A stretch of 64,000 nucleotides of DNA, from contig CAVSKI010000007.1 in the NCBI GenBank assembly GCA_963728495.1, positions 496,001 through 560,000 on the forward strand, in the 5' to 3' direction. Shown here piece by piece: positions 15,666 to 24,124 of this stretch. A model generated the notes under the pieces. It did not search any database. It saw only the letters and a list, made by a program, of their open reading frames with translations, and was not told where the DNA came from. This stretch comes from JACVRW01 sp963728495. Its GTDB lineage: Bacteria > Actinomycetota > Thermoleophilia > Solirubrobacterales > Thermoleophilaceae. Each line of letters begins with the position of its first letter. The first letter of the stretch is position 1. The position numbers and the translations under genes were made by a program.

Positions 15666-16870
15666 CGCAGACCAACGAGGTGGTCGGCCGCCTGTTCCGG
15701 CACGAGTCGGGGCGGGCGGTGGCGACCTTGATCCGCATCCTCGGCGATTTCGACCTTGCCGAGGAGGCGGTGCAGGAGGCCTTCGTGGTCGCTCTGGAGC
15801 GCTGGCCGCGTGACGGGCTGCCGGACAATCCCGCGGCGTGGATCGTGCGGACCGCGCGCAACCGAGCGATAGACCGCCTGCGCCGCGAGCGCCTGTACGG
15901 CGAGAAGCTGCGTGAGCTGGAGCGCCTGATGCCAGGAGAACCGGAGGAGCCCCTCGACAGCTCGCTGCCCGATGACAGGCTGCGGCTGTTCTTCACCTGC
16001 TGTCACCCGGCGCTGGCCGCCGAGGTTCAGGTGGCGCTGACCCTGCGCACGCTGGGCGGGCTGACCACGCCCGAGGTCGCGCGCGCCTTTCTCACCGGCG
16101 AGAGCGCCATGCAGCAGCGCCTGGTGAGGGCCAAGCGCAAGATCCGCGGCGCGCGCATTCCCTATGAGGTGCCGCCCGACCGCGAGCTGCCGGACCGGCT
16201 GCGCTCCGTGTTGGCCACCCTCTACCTGATCTTCAACGAGGGCTACCTCGCGGCCGGCGCGGACGCGGTCGTGCGTCGCGATCTGTGCGAGGAGGCGATC
16301 CGTCTGGCCCGGCTGCTGCGCCTGCTCATGCCCGACGAGAGCGAGGTGCGTGGCCTGCTCGCGCTGATGCTGCTGCACCATTCGCGCCGGGACGCCCGGG
16401 TCGACGAGCGCGACGAGCTGGTGTTGCTCGAGGAGCAGGACCGAGCTCTGTGGCGGACGTCCGAGATCGAGGAGGGGGCGGCGCTCGCGGCGAGCGTCTC
16501 GTGGGAGGGCCCGTACGCGTTGCAGGCTGCCATCGCCGCCGAGCATGTGGCCCCCCAAACCCGCTGGGCGCGCGTGGCTGCGCTGTACGCCCGCCTGGGC
16601 GAGCTAACGCCCTCGCCGGTGATCGAGCTCAATCGCGCGGTTGCCGTGGCGATGTCCGAGGGGCCCGAGGCCGGCCTGCTCGAGATCGACGCACTGGAGG
16701 ACGGCCGGCTCGACGGCTACCACCTCTTCCACGCCGCCCGGGCGGATCTGCTGCGCCGCCTCGGCCGCGCCGGCGAGGCGCGCTCGGCCTACACCCGGGC
16801 GCGCGAGCTGACCGACAATCGCGCCGAGCAGGCCTTCCTGGATCGCCGGCTGCGCGAGCTCAGCGCCTGA
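15662..16870 (+). CDS. ECF42-type RNA polymerase sigma factor with C-terminal helical (TPR-like) extension
   Basis: About 402 residues. Region 2 is seen in LAEEAVQEAFVVALERW and VRTARNRAIDRLRRERL, region 4 in LTTPEVARAFLTGESAMQQR. The long C-terminal half, with LYLIFNEGYLAAG, RRDLCEEAIRLARLL and LGRAGEARSAYTRARELTDN, is the DUF6596/TPR-like extension typical of ECF42. No anti-sigma factor is nearby, in keeping with this group, where the extension is thought to regulate. There is no ATG at the expected position: CTG 15662 gives the family-like beginning (M)TQTNEVVGRLFRHESG; GTG 15680 is the nearest ordinary start. Confidence 0.88.
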   Translation: MTQTNEVVGRLFRHESGRAVATLIRILGDFDLAEEAVQEAFVVALERWPRDGLPDNPAAWIVRTARNRAIDRLRRERLYGEKLRELERLMPGEPEEPLDSSLPDDRLRLFFTCCHPALAAEVQVALTLRTLGGLTTPEVARAFLTGESAMQQRLVRAKRKIRGARIPYEVPPDRELPDRLRSVLATLYLIFNEGYLAAGADAVVRRDLCEEAIRLARLLRLLMPDESEVRGLLALMLLHHSRRDARVDERDELVLLEEQDRALWRTSEIEEGAALAASVSWEGPYALQAAIAAEHVAPQTRWARVAALYARLGELTPSPVIELNRAVAVAMSEGPEAGLLEIDALEDGRLDGYHLFHAARADLLRRLGRAGEARSAYTRARELTDNRAEQAFLDRRLRELSA

Positions 16871-18326
16871 CGCGGACCCGGAGCGCCACGGGCGGAGCTC
16901 GGTTGCCCGAGGCGTCGTGCGCACGCAGCTCGAGTCGCATGGAGGTTCGCGACCGCCTTCGCAGCGCGTGCTCGAGCCCGCGCGTCGCGCCTCTCGTGAG
17001 GTGCACCTCAAGGCGTACGCGCCGCCCCGGGCCAGCGTTCGTCGCGGCCCTTCGCATGCGATAGGCACGCCCCGCGATGCGCAGCCGGCCCTCCGCGGCT
17101 ACCGAGCAGCTCTCTGTGCAGCGCACGTAGGCCACCGCGCCGTGCAGCCGCAGCACGCGCTGACGGCTGCTGGCCCGCGCCCGAAGGGCGGGAGCGGTTG
17201 TGTCGGCCGGGTGGGACACCGCCACGCCCACGTCGAGGCGGAGGATCTTTCCCAGCAGCGAGCCGAGGTTCTGGGCGTCGCCCTGAGGGTCACCCTTCAC
17301 GTCGCCGTCACCGGTCGAGAGGTACAGGTAGCCGTCCGGACCGAACAAGAGCTGGCCGCCGTGGTGGCTGTCGGATTGTCCGTGGCGGATCGTCAGCAGC
17401 GGGGTGCGCGTGTTCGCGTCGATCCGATTGGGGCTCTCCGGTGTGCGCAGGTACTCGTCCAGCTGGAGGTGCCCGGCATTGTTCGTGTAGTAGGCGAACA
17501 CTCGGCCGCTCGAGGCGTAGTCGGGCGCGAAGGCGAACGCCAGCAGCCCCTCCTCATAGCCGCGGTCGCGTACGCGGGCACTGATGTCGAGGAACCCGGC
17601 GACCTTCCCGCCGGCGCGCAGCCAGACCCGGCCGCGCTTCTCGACGATGAAGAGCCGATCGGCGTCACCCGGGGGCGCGACGACCGAAACGGGCCGTGCG
17701 AACTCTCCGATCCTGTTCAGCGTGAGCGCCCCCTCTCGCTCGGCGAAGCGGTAGACCGGTCCGTTGTACGAGGTCGCGTACAGGTGGCCGGCACCGTCCA
17801 GCCCGAAGCTGGTCAGGTCATCGACCTGGGCGCCCGTCTTCACCGCCCTTCCCGAGGCCCGACCGTCGAGGGCGTACACGCCGCTCTGATAGCGGCCGTA
17901 CAGATAGCGACCGCTGAACGAGGGCAATGCCGGATCGGACACCACGTAGCCGCCGATGACCACATCGGGGCCGCTACGGAACTGGTGGCTGGGCGGAAAG
18001 TAGTTCGGCGGGCGGCAGGCCAGGCGCACGAAGCTGCCCTCCAGGCAGCTCCAGCCCAGATTGGCGCCGCTGCTCGCCCAGCCGGGCAGGAAGGTGATCT
18101 CCTCCCGCCGATTGCCGCCCACGTCGGCCACCAGCATGGCGCCGGTTTGGGCGTCGAAGGACCAGCGCCATGGGTTGCGAAGCCCGTAGACGTAGACCTC
18201 CCCGCGCGCGCCGGCCGTCCCGACGAACGGGTTGTCAGGAGGAATCGCGTATCCGCTGCGCGCGTAACTCGGAGCGGCCGGCAGCGTGCCGGCCAACAGC
18301 AAGCCCAAGACGATGAGACGGCGCAT
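16860..18326 (-). CDS. Secreted PQQ-type sugar dehydrogenase with permuted halves and a C-terminal Ig-like tail
   Basis: 488 residues. Signal peptide MRRLIVLGLLLAGTLPAAPS. The mature part begins at YAIPPDNPFVG and GLRNPWRWSFD, which in ordinary GSDH-fold dehydrogenases lie in the second half. It continues through GRYLYGRYQSGVYALDG to YNGPVYRF, and only then reads PVSVVAPPGDADRLFIVEKR, LLAFAFAPDYASSGRVFAYY, SDSHHGGQLLFGPDGYLYLS and LGSLLGKILRLDV, normally the first half. The catalytic histidine and arginine motifs are therefore present but in swapped order. The last 115 residues are a basic Ig-like domain (TAPALRAR to DASGNRAPPVALRVRV). Likely oxidises an aldose outside the membrane. Confidence 0.85.
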   Translation of the reverse strand: MRRLIVLGLLLAGTLPAAPSYARSGYAIPPDNPFVGTAGARGEVYVYGLRNPWRWSFDAQTGAMLVADVGGNRREEITFLPGWASSGANLGWSCLEGSFVRLACRPPNYFPPSHQFRSGPDVVIGGYVVSDPALPSFSGRYLYGRYQSGVYALDGRASGRAVKTGAQVDDLTSFGLDGAGHLYATSYNGPVYRFAEREGALTLNRIGEFARPVSVVAPPGDADRLFIVEKRGRVWLRAGGKVAGFLDISARVRDRGYEEGLLAFAFAPDYASSGRVFAYYTNNAGHLQLDEYLRTPESPNRIDANTRTPLLTIRHGQSDSHHGGQLLFGPDGYLYLSTGDGDVKGDPQGDAQNLGSLLGKILRLDVGVAVSHPADTTAPALRARASSRQRVLRLHGAVAYVRCTESCSVAAEGRLRIAGRAYRMRRAATNAGPGRRVRLEVHLTRGATRGLEHALRRRSRTSMRLELRAHDASGNRAPPVALRVRVRR

Positions 18327-18397
18327 GCGGTCGAGCCTCCCGTTTCGAGCGTACCTCCGAACCGGTCAGGGCGGGTGGAGTTGCACGGACGCGGCGA

Positions 18398-19357
18398 TCA
18401 GGGCCGAAGCTGCGCCAGCGAGCATTCCTCGGGCTCTTTATCGGTTCGCCAGCGCAGGAACTTCGCGCCGTGGCGGATCCGCTGCCCGGTGATGTGGTCG
18501 AAGGCGATCTCGCAGACCAGCTCGGGACGCAGCCCTTCCCACACCAGCTCCTCGTCGGACTTCCATCGGCTGGGCTCGCCCGAGCCGCGCTCGTGCGTGC
18601 GGTGCGGCTCGAGCAACTCGAGCAGCTCGCGCTTCTGCTTGGCGCGGAAGCCCGAGGTGTGGCCGACCACATGCAGGTTCTGGTCCTCGTCGTACAGGCC
18701 CAGGATGAGCGAGCCGACCGTGCCCTCCTCCTTGCCGAAACGAAAGGCCGCAACCACGGTGTCGGCCGTGCGCACGCGCTTGACCTTGACCATGCCCGTC
18801 CGCTCGCCGGGGCGATACGGGGCTTGCGCCTCCTTGGCGATCACCCCCTCGCCGGTGCCGGCGAGCCACTGGCCCGCCGCCTCGGCGTCGTCGGTGGCCG
18901 GCGTCAGCTCGACCGGATCGGTCACGATCGCCGCCAGGCGCTTGCGCCGCTCCGTGTATGGCATCTCCAGCAGGGTCTCGTCGCCCTCGGCCAGCAGGTC
19001 GAATGCCACCAGCCCGGCAGGCGTCTCCGCGCGCAGGCGCTCGACCCGGGAAGCGGCGGGATGGATGCGCTGCGAAAGCAGGTCGAACTCCTGCACGCCG
19101 TCGACCATCACCACCATCTCGCCGTCGAGCACGAACCGCTCGACCGGGAGCGCGAGCGCCTGCTCCACGATGTCGGGGAAATAGCGGTTCATCGGCTTGC
19201 CGTTGCGGCTCTGCAGGTGCACCTCGTCGCCGTCGCGAAAGACGATCGTGCGAAAGCCATCCCACTTTGGTTCGTAGCACCAGCCCTCGCCCTCGGGCAG
19301 ATCGCGCTTGCTCTTGGCCAGCTGCGGCTTGACCGGCGCCGAAAGAGGCAGCTTCAT
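18398..19357 (-). CDS. ATP-dependent DNA ligase
   Basis: 319 residues from ATG 19357, overlapping the SDR stop (ATGA). The adenylation lysine lies in YEPKWDGFRTIVFRDGD; further nucleotidyltransferase motifs are FVLDGEMVV and GEGVIAKEAQAPYRPG, with MVKVKR as motif V. The C-terminal OB fold follows (LILGLYDEDQNLHVVGHTSG). Size and sequence fit the LigC or stand-alone LigD-ligase-like enzymes of actinobacteria, which act in non-homologous end joining or repair. No Ku or primase gene is nearby. A long open frame upstream of the chosen ATG is not family-like and overlaps the SDR gene. Confidence 0.9.
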   Translation of the reverse strand: MKLPLSAPVKPQLAKSKRDLPEGEGWCYEPKWDGFRTIVFRDGDEVHLQSRNGKPMNRYFPDIVEQALALPVERFVLDGEMVVMVDGVQEFDLLSQRIHPAASRVERLRAETPAGLVAFDLLAEGDETLLEMPYTERRKRLAAIVTDPVELTPATDDAEAAGQWLAGTGEGVIAKEAQAPYRPGERTGMVKVKRVRTADTVVAAFRFGKEEGTVGSLILGLYDEDQNLHVVGHTSGFRAKQKRELLELLEPHRTHERGSGEPSRWKSDEELVWEGLRPELVCEIAFDHITGQRIRHGAKFLRWRTDKEPEECSLAQLRP

Positions 19358-20082
19358 GGTGCGGCGCTCGGTCCCATCACGCGACGAAGCATGGCATCCG
19401 CGAGCCCTGGGTGCAGGCCGTGGAACACGCGCAGTAGGCGGACGTTGCGCGGATGGAAGACCTCGCGCGCGTCGCTTTCGACGGCGTTCACCACCGCTTC
19501 GGCCAACGGCCCGGGGTCGACTGATCGCTCGAGGCGATACCACGACGGCATGCGTTCCTTCTCGTGATCGTGCAGGGCGCTGCGGATCTGACCGGGATAG
19601 ACCATGGTCAGGCCGACGCCCGTTCCCTTGAGCTCGTGGCGCAGCGCCTCCCCGAAGCCGCGCTGAGCCGCCTTGGTGGCCCCGTAGACCGCCGCGCCGG
19701 GGAAGGAGCGAACTCCAGCGCCGGAGGACACGATCACGATGTGGCCGCGACCCCGGCGCAGCATGCCGCCCAGGGCGGCCTTGACCGTGTAGACCGTGCC
19801 CAGCCAGTTGACTCGAGTCAGCTCGTCCACGCTCTCGAGCGACATCTCGGCGAAGGGCAGATAGTGGGCGATGCCCGCGTTGGACACGAGCACGTCCAGC
19901 TCGCCGAACTCATCGAGGGCCCGCCCGATCGACTCCGCGTCCGCCACGTCGGCGCTGATCTGACCGGAACGCGACAGCCGACCGACTTCGCAGCCGCGGG
20001 CCTGGAAGGCATCGGCGATCGCCGCTCCGATCCCGCGGCTCGCGCCGGTCACGACAACGCGGGTCCGGGAATCGACGTTCAT
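19354..20082 (-). CDS. Short-chain dehydrogenase/reductase
   Basis: 242 residues, classical SDR: TGASRGIGAAIADAF is the dinucleotide-binding loop, VSNAGIAHYLPF the NAG motif, VSSGAGVRSF the catalytic serine and YGATKAAQRGF the Tyr-x-x-x-Lys. The dinucleotide loop is followed by GRLSRSGQ, with arginine that favours NADP. The C-terminal region contains HPRNVRLLRVFHGLHPGLAD. Substrate unknown. Overlaps the DNA ligase start by four bases. Divergent from the DtxR-type gene with 28 bases between starts. Confidence 0.88.
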   Translation of the reverse strand: MNVDSRTRVVVTGASRGIGAAIADAFQARGCEVGRLSRSGQISADVADAESIGRALDEFGELDVLVSNAGIAHYLPFAEMSLESVDELTRVNWLGTVYTVKAALGGMLRRGRGHIVIVSSGAGVRSFPGAAVYGATKAAQRGFGEALRHELKGTGVGLTMVYPGQIRSALHDHEKERMPSWYRLERSVDPGPLAEAVVNAVESDAREVFHPRNVRLLRVFHGLHPGLADAMLRRVMGPSAAP

Positions 20083-20110
20083 GGCAGGGCGCGCATCGTA
20101 AACCCTTAGG

Positions 20111-20833
20111 ATGGACCCGATGTCGCACGATCAGGCCACGGTCGCCGAGGAGGAATACCTCCAGATCATCTATTGGCTGCAGGAGGCGGGGCTGCCGCTC
20201 ACCGGCGCGAACATCGCCCGGGCCATGCAGGTCTCCGCTCCCACGGTCCACGAGATGATCGGGCGCCTCGAGAGCGACGGCTACGTGACCCGCGCGCAGA
20301 ACAAGTCGCTCAAGTTCACTGACAGCGGCCGCGAGCACGCAAGCCAGATCGTGCGCCGCCACCGCCTGATCGAGCGCTTTCTCACCGACGTCTTCGACAT
20401 CCCCTGGGACCAGGTGCACGAGGAGGCCGAGCGCCTGGAGCACTGGATGTCACCGGTGGTCGAGGAGCGCATGCTGCAAGCCATCGGCGACTCCAAGACA
20501 TGCCCGCACGGGCATCCGATCTTCGAGGGCGAGCGCGAGCAGGGCGTGCCGCTGGCCGACGTCGAGGAGGGCGCGAGCGTGCGCGTCCTTCGTTTCGAAA
20601 ACGAGGCCGAGGACCTTCTGCACTATCTCAAGGACACGGGCCTGACCCCCGGACTGCAGGCGAAGCTCGGCCGGGCCGGCTCCGACGAGATCGTGCTCGA
20701 CGGCGACGACGCGCAGTACACGGTCACGCGCAGCGTGGCCGAGACGGTGTCCGTGGTGGCGGACCCCTCACCCGCGCCACGTGTGGCGTTGCCGGATCAG
20801 CTGGTTCTGGGTAAAGAGCGTTACGGGCGCTGA
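20111..20833 (+). CDS. DtxR/MntR-family metal-dependent repressor
   Basis: 240 residues. The winged HTH lies in EEYLQIIYWLQEAG and GANIARAMQVSAPTVHEMIG; the dimerisation/metal domain in RRHRLIERFLTDVF and HEEAERLEHWMS; then CPHGHPI and a C-terminal SH3-like (FeoA-type) domain around VPLADVEEGASVRVLRFEN. At the position of the DtxR metal-ligand cysteine, the HEEAERLEH motif has glutamate, as in MntR, which points to manganese rather than iron, an inference from this one residue. Start may be the first ATG or the ATG three codons later. No metal transporter gene is in the window. Confidence 0.85.
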   Translation: MDPMSHDQATVAEEEYLQIIYWLQEAGLPLTGANIARAMQVSAPTVHEMIGRLESDGYVTRAQNKSLKFTDSGREHASQIVRRHRLIERFLTDVFDIPWDQVHEEAERLEHWMSPVVEERMLQAIGDSKTCPHGHPIFEGEREQGVPLADVEEGASVRVLRFENEAEDLLHYLKDTGLTPGLQAKLGRAGSDEIVLDGDDAQYTVTRSVAETVSVVADPSPAPRVALPDQLVLGKERYGR

Positions 20834-20862
20834 GGCGGCCCGGCCGCCTCGCCCCGCTCGCT

Positions 20863-22288
20863 ATGCCGACGTCTCATGTCGACACCGCCGCGCTGGCCAC
20901 CGACGCTGCGCTCACCGCCTGCCTCGACGGCGTGGCGACCATCAAGGGCGCCTGCGCCGCGGTGGTGCAACTGCTGGCCGCGCACCCGGGGCTGATGCCG
21001 GCGCTCTACCTGGAGCGAGCCGGCCGACTGCGCTGTCAGGCCCAGGCCGGCTATTGGCAGGTCTTCGACGGGCTCCCGCCGCACGCGGGGGTGATCGGCG
21101 CGACCTTCGCCCGCGACCGGCCAACGGTGCTGACGAACACCAGCAGCGCGGACGGCTATCTCGAGGCGGTCCCCGGGGTGCGCTCGGAGGTGTGCGTGCC
21201 TATTCGGCTCGAGAGATCAGGTGATCGGTGCGCTGAACGTCGAGTCCGCTCACGAGCTGAGCGAACGAATCGTGCCCGCGCTCGAACGCTGCGCGACCCA
21301 TGTGGCGGCCCGCATCGGGGAGCTCGGCGGCATGCCGCAGGAGACGCGTTCCGAGCGCCTGGCTCGCCACGCCGTTGCTCTCAGCGACCAGGTTGAGCCA
21401 GAAGCGATCCTGGCTCGCGTGGTCGAGGCGGCCCGCGACGTGGCCGAGATGGAGTCGGTGGCCATCGGCCTCGCCGAATCCGGAGAATTGCATCTTGCGG
21501 CCGCGGTGGGCACGCACGCCTCCGCCCTGCGCGAGCTTGCGCCCGAGGAGCTGAAGAAGCTGGCGGAGTGGGTACACACCACAACCTCCGTTCGCACCAT
21601 CGGAGAGGTGGAGGGTGGTGGCTTCAACGGGCACGAGCCGCTGCGCAATGCCGGCGCGGAGTCACTGATCGCGCTGCCGCTGATCGGGGGCACGGGTTTC
21701 CTGCTGCTGCTCGATTCCGAGCCGATCGCGCTCGAGACCGAGGACATCGAGCTGCTCGAGCTACTGGCCTCGCAGGCCACGAGCGCGCTCGGCACAGCCG
21801 CTGCGCTCGGAGACCTTCGCGAGCGTGCCGCGACCGACCCGCTGACCGGGTTGGGCCACCACGCCAGCTTCCAAGCCGCCCTGCGGGAGGGTTGCGCGCG
21901 GCCCGAGCGCCGCGGCACCCTCGCGCTGCTGGTGTTCGACCTCGACGGCTTCAAGCGGGTCAACGACAACCTCGGGCACCAAGCCGGGGACCGCATGCTG
22001 CGGCGAGCGGCCGCCGGCCTGCGGGATGCCCTTCGCTCCGGTGAGCTCCTCTACCGCATCGGGGGCGACGAGTTCGCGGCCCTGCTGACCGTCACGCATC
22101 CTGATGAGGCGATGGCCGCGGCCGAGAGACTGCGGCGCACGGTCAACGAGCGGGTGTCGGCCGGCATCTCGGTCGGGGTCGCGCTGCACACCCAGCCGGA
22201 GGACCCCGAAGCCTTCTTCGCGCGCGCCGACGCGGCGCTTTACGAGGCCAAGGGGGAGGGCGGGAACCGCGCGTCGGCGCGCTCCTAG
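20863..22288 (+). pseudogene. GAF-GAF-GGDEF diguanylate cyclase, frameshifted
   Basis: The first frame encodes a GAF domain up to VPGVRSEVCVPIRLE, and a second frame resumes with QVIGALNVESAHELSERIVP, exactly as expected for a continuous GAF domain. The shift is at about 21212-21222 (gagagatcaggtgatc): one base too many or two too few. The remainder holds a second GAF domain (around ILARVVEAARDVAEMESVAI) and an intact GGDEF domain with LLVFDLDGFKRVNDNLGHQ and YRIGGDEFAAL. The usual inhibitory RxxD site is RSGE, so product inhibition is probably absent. The downstream frame alone starts at ATG 21221 and could still make an active cyclase. May be a sequence error. Confidence 0.8.
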
Positions 22289-22998
22289 CGGCGCGCAAGC
22301 AGGTCGAAGTAGAGCAGCGTCGAGTAGAGCGCGCCGAAGGGCTGGGTGATCGCTCCGGCCAGCATCTGGCCGATCATCGACCAGACGGCGCGGTCCGACG
22401 ACTCGGCGGCTGCCGAGAACGGCGCGGCCAGCACGAGCGCCGCCAGCAGGGCCACGACGTTCACCAGAACGATCAGGGCGAAGGTGCGCCACCAGGCTCC
22501 CTGGATGAGCCGGCCACTGGCGCGCAGCGCCTCGGTGCCGCGCGCGCCCTCCAGCACCACCACCTGGGGCACGAAGTACCAGCGCACGAACAGGTAGATC
22601 CCCGGCACGATCAGTATCAGGCCGAGGGCAATGCCGAGGGCGGCCAGGACCACCGCGAAGAACAGCGGGGTGAACAGCTCGAACCCCTTGACCAGCGATT
22701 CGCGCGCTCGCGGAGAGCTGCCGGCGGCCACCGAACGCAGCGCGAACACGCAGATCGCGGTGATCAGCGGAGCCACCACGAGGAAGGAGACCGCGCTCGG
22801 GATCGCGGCCTCGGCGAAGTTGGGCGTGGCGTTGTAGCCGGAGCTCAGCTGCTCGAGCCCCACTCCACTCACGATCAGCTCCGCAGGCACGACGACGATT
22901 GCGCCGATGGCCAGGAAGGTCCAGAAATGGCGCCGGTAGACCGCGAGCGTTTCGCGCAGCAGAGCGCCCGTGTTGCGCGGGCGCTCGAGCTCGATCAC
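22285..22998 (-). CDS. Membrane protein, YciC/DUF975-like (glycerophosphodiesterase membrane-domain type)
   Basis: 237 residues with about six membrane segments: FWTFLAIGAIVVVPAELIV, AVSFLVVAPLITAICVFAL, LFFAVVLAALGIALGLILIV, and TFALIVLVNVVALLAALVLA among them. The motif LIVPGIYLFVRWYFVPQVVV followed by an ALRASGRLIQG segment is the hallmark of this membrane family, whose function is unknown. Its start overlaps the stop of the upstream aminotransferase (ATGA), so the two form an operon. The 3' end overlaps the GGDEF gene end by four bases. Confidence 0.75.
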   Translation of the reverse strand: MIELERPRNTGALLRETLAVYRRHFWTFLAIGAIVVVPAELIVSGVGLEQLSSGYNATPNFAEAAIPSAVSFLVVAPLITAICVFALRSVAAGSSPRARESLVKGFELFTPLFFAVVLAALGIALGLILIVPGIYLFVRWYFVPQVVVLEGARGTEALRASGRLIQGAWWRTFALIVLVNVVALLAALVLAAPFSAAAESSDRAVWSMIGQMLAGAITQPFGALYSTLLYFDLLARR

Positions 22999-24101
22999 GC
23001 CGGAGTCGGACTCAGCTCTCGGTAGGCCTCTGCCACCCGCGCGATGGCCTCCTCGATCTGGTCGGGCGGCACGGCGGAGTAGGCGAAGCGCAGCGAGTTC
23101 TCGCCGCCCTTGAGCAGGAAGTCCGTGCCCTTAACGAACACCACTCCGCGCTCCACGGACCCGCGTTCCAGCGCGGCCACGTCGCTGCCCTCGGGCAGGT
23201 CGACCCAGAGGAAGTAGCCGCCCTCGGGGGTCACGAAGCGGGCGTCGGGCAGGTGGCGCCCAAGCGCGTCGCAGGTGGCGTCGCGGCGCTCGCGCAGGGC
23301 TTCCTTGACCACGGCGATGGACTCGTCGATGGCGCCCGAATGACAGAACTCCGCCACGATCGACTGGCTGACCATGCTGGGTGAGATGTATGTCTCGGTG
23401 GCGCGCTTGCGGATCGACTTGATCAGCCCGACCGGCCCGACCAGGTAGCCGACGCGAATGCCGGGACAGACGGTCTTGGAGAAGGACGAGGCGTAGACCA
23501 CAAACTCCCCGCTCTCCTCGAGCTCGAGCATCCTCGGGTGCTGCTCGCCCTCGAAGCGCAGCTCGACGTAGGGGTCGTCCTCGAAGATCAGGAACTCGTA
23601 CTGGCGGGCCAACTCGATCAGGCGGCGGCGCTTGCCGAGCGACAGCGTGCAGCCGGCGGGGTTCTGGAAGTTGGGGATGATGTGGGCGAGCTTGGGCCTC
23701 GCGCCTGCCTCGAGCGCGGCCGCCAGCGCGCCCACGTCGATCCCGTCCGCCTGCAGCGGAATGGCCAGAATGTCGGCGCCGAGCTTGCCCAGCGCCAGCA
23801 GCGTGCGGTCGTAGGTCGGCGCCTCGACCACCACCAGATCGCCCGGCGCGATCAGTTCGTCGAACAGGAACGCGTCGGCCTGCATCGACCCGTTGGTGGC
23901 CAGTAGGCGGTCGGGCTCGACCTCGTGCTTGGCCGCAAGCCACTCGAGAAGGCGCGGGTAGCCGGCCGACGTGCCGTACGCGAACGTGCCCGCCGGGTCG
24001 TGCTCGAAAGCTCGTGCGGCGGAGGCACGGAGCCCGTCCACGGCGATGATGTCGAGCGAGGGAGCGCCGCGAGCGAGCGAGATGTTGGTGTAGTCCGCCA
24101 T
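22995..24101 (-). CDS. PLP-dependent aminotransferase (LysN / MocR-core type)
   Basis: 368 residues of the class I/II fold, without the wHTH of MocR regulators. Signatures: GTSAGYPRLLEWLAAKH, IIPNFQNPAGCTLS, IFEDDPYVELRFEGE and the PLP lysine in YASSFSKTVCPGIRVGY. Closest families are 2-aminoadipate transaminase and valine-pyruvate-type enzymes. Substrate not determinable. It is the first gene of a two-gene operon with the membrane protein at 22285. Divergent from the VWA gene, 23 bases apart. Confidence 0.87.
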   Translation of the reverse strand: MADYTNISLARGAPSLDIIAVDGLRASAARAFEHDPAGTFAYGTSAGYPRLLEWLAAKHEVEPDRLLATNGSMQADAFLFDELIAPGDLVVVEAPTYDRTLLALGKLGADILAIPLQADGIDVGALAAALEAGARPKLAHIIPNFQNPAGCTLSLGKRRRLIELARQYEFLIFEDDPYVELRFEGEQHPRMLELEESGEFVVYASSFSKTVCPGIRVGYLVGPVGLIKSIRKRATETYISPSMVSQSIVAEFCHSGAIDESIAVVKEALRERRDATCDALGRHLPDARFVTPEGGYFLWVDLPEGSDVAALERGSVERGVVFVKGTDFLLKGGENSLRFAYSAVPPDQIEEAIARVAEAYRELSPTPA

Positions 24102-24124
24102 GGCCCGCCAAGATACGCCATGAA

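Noticed and set aside
16917..19184. A 755-codon open frame on the plus strand opposite the PQQ dehydrogenase and DNA ligase
   Set aside because: It is antisense to two well supported genes, has no family-like segment, and follows from high GC codon usage.
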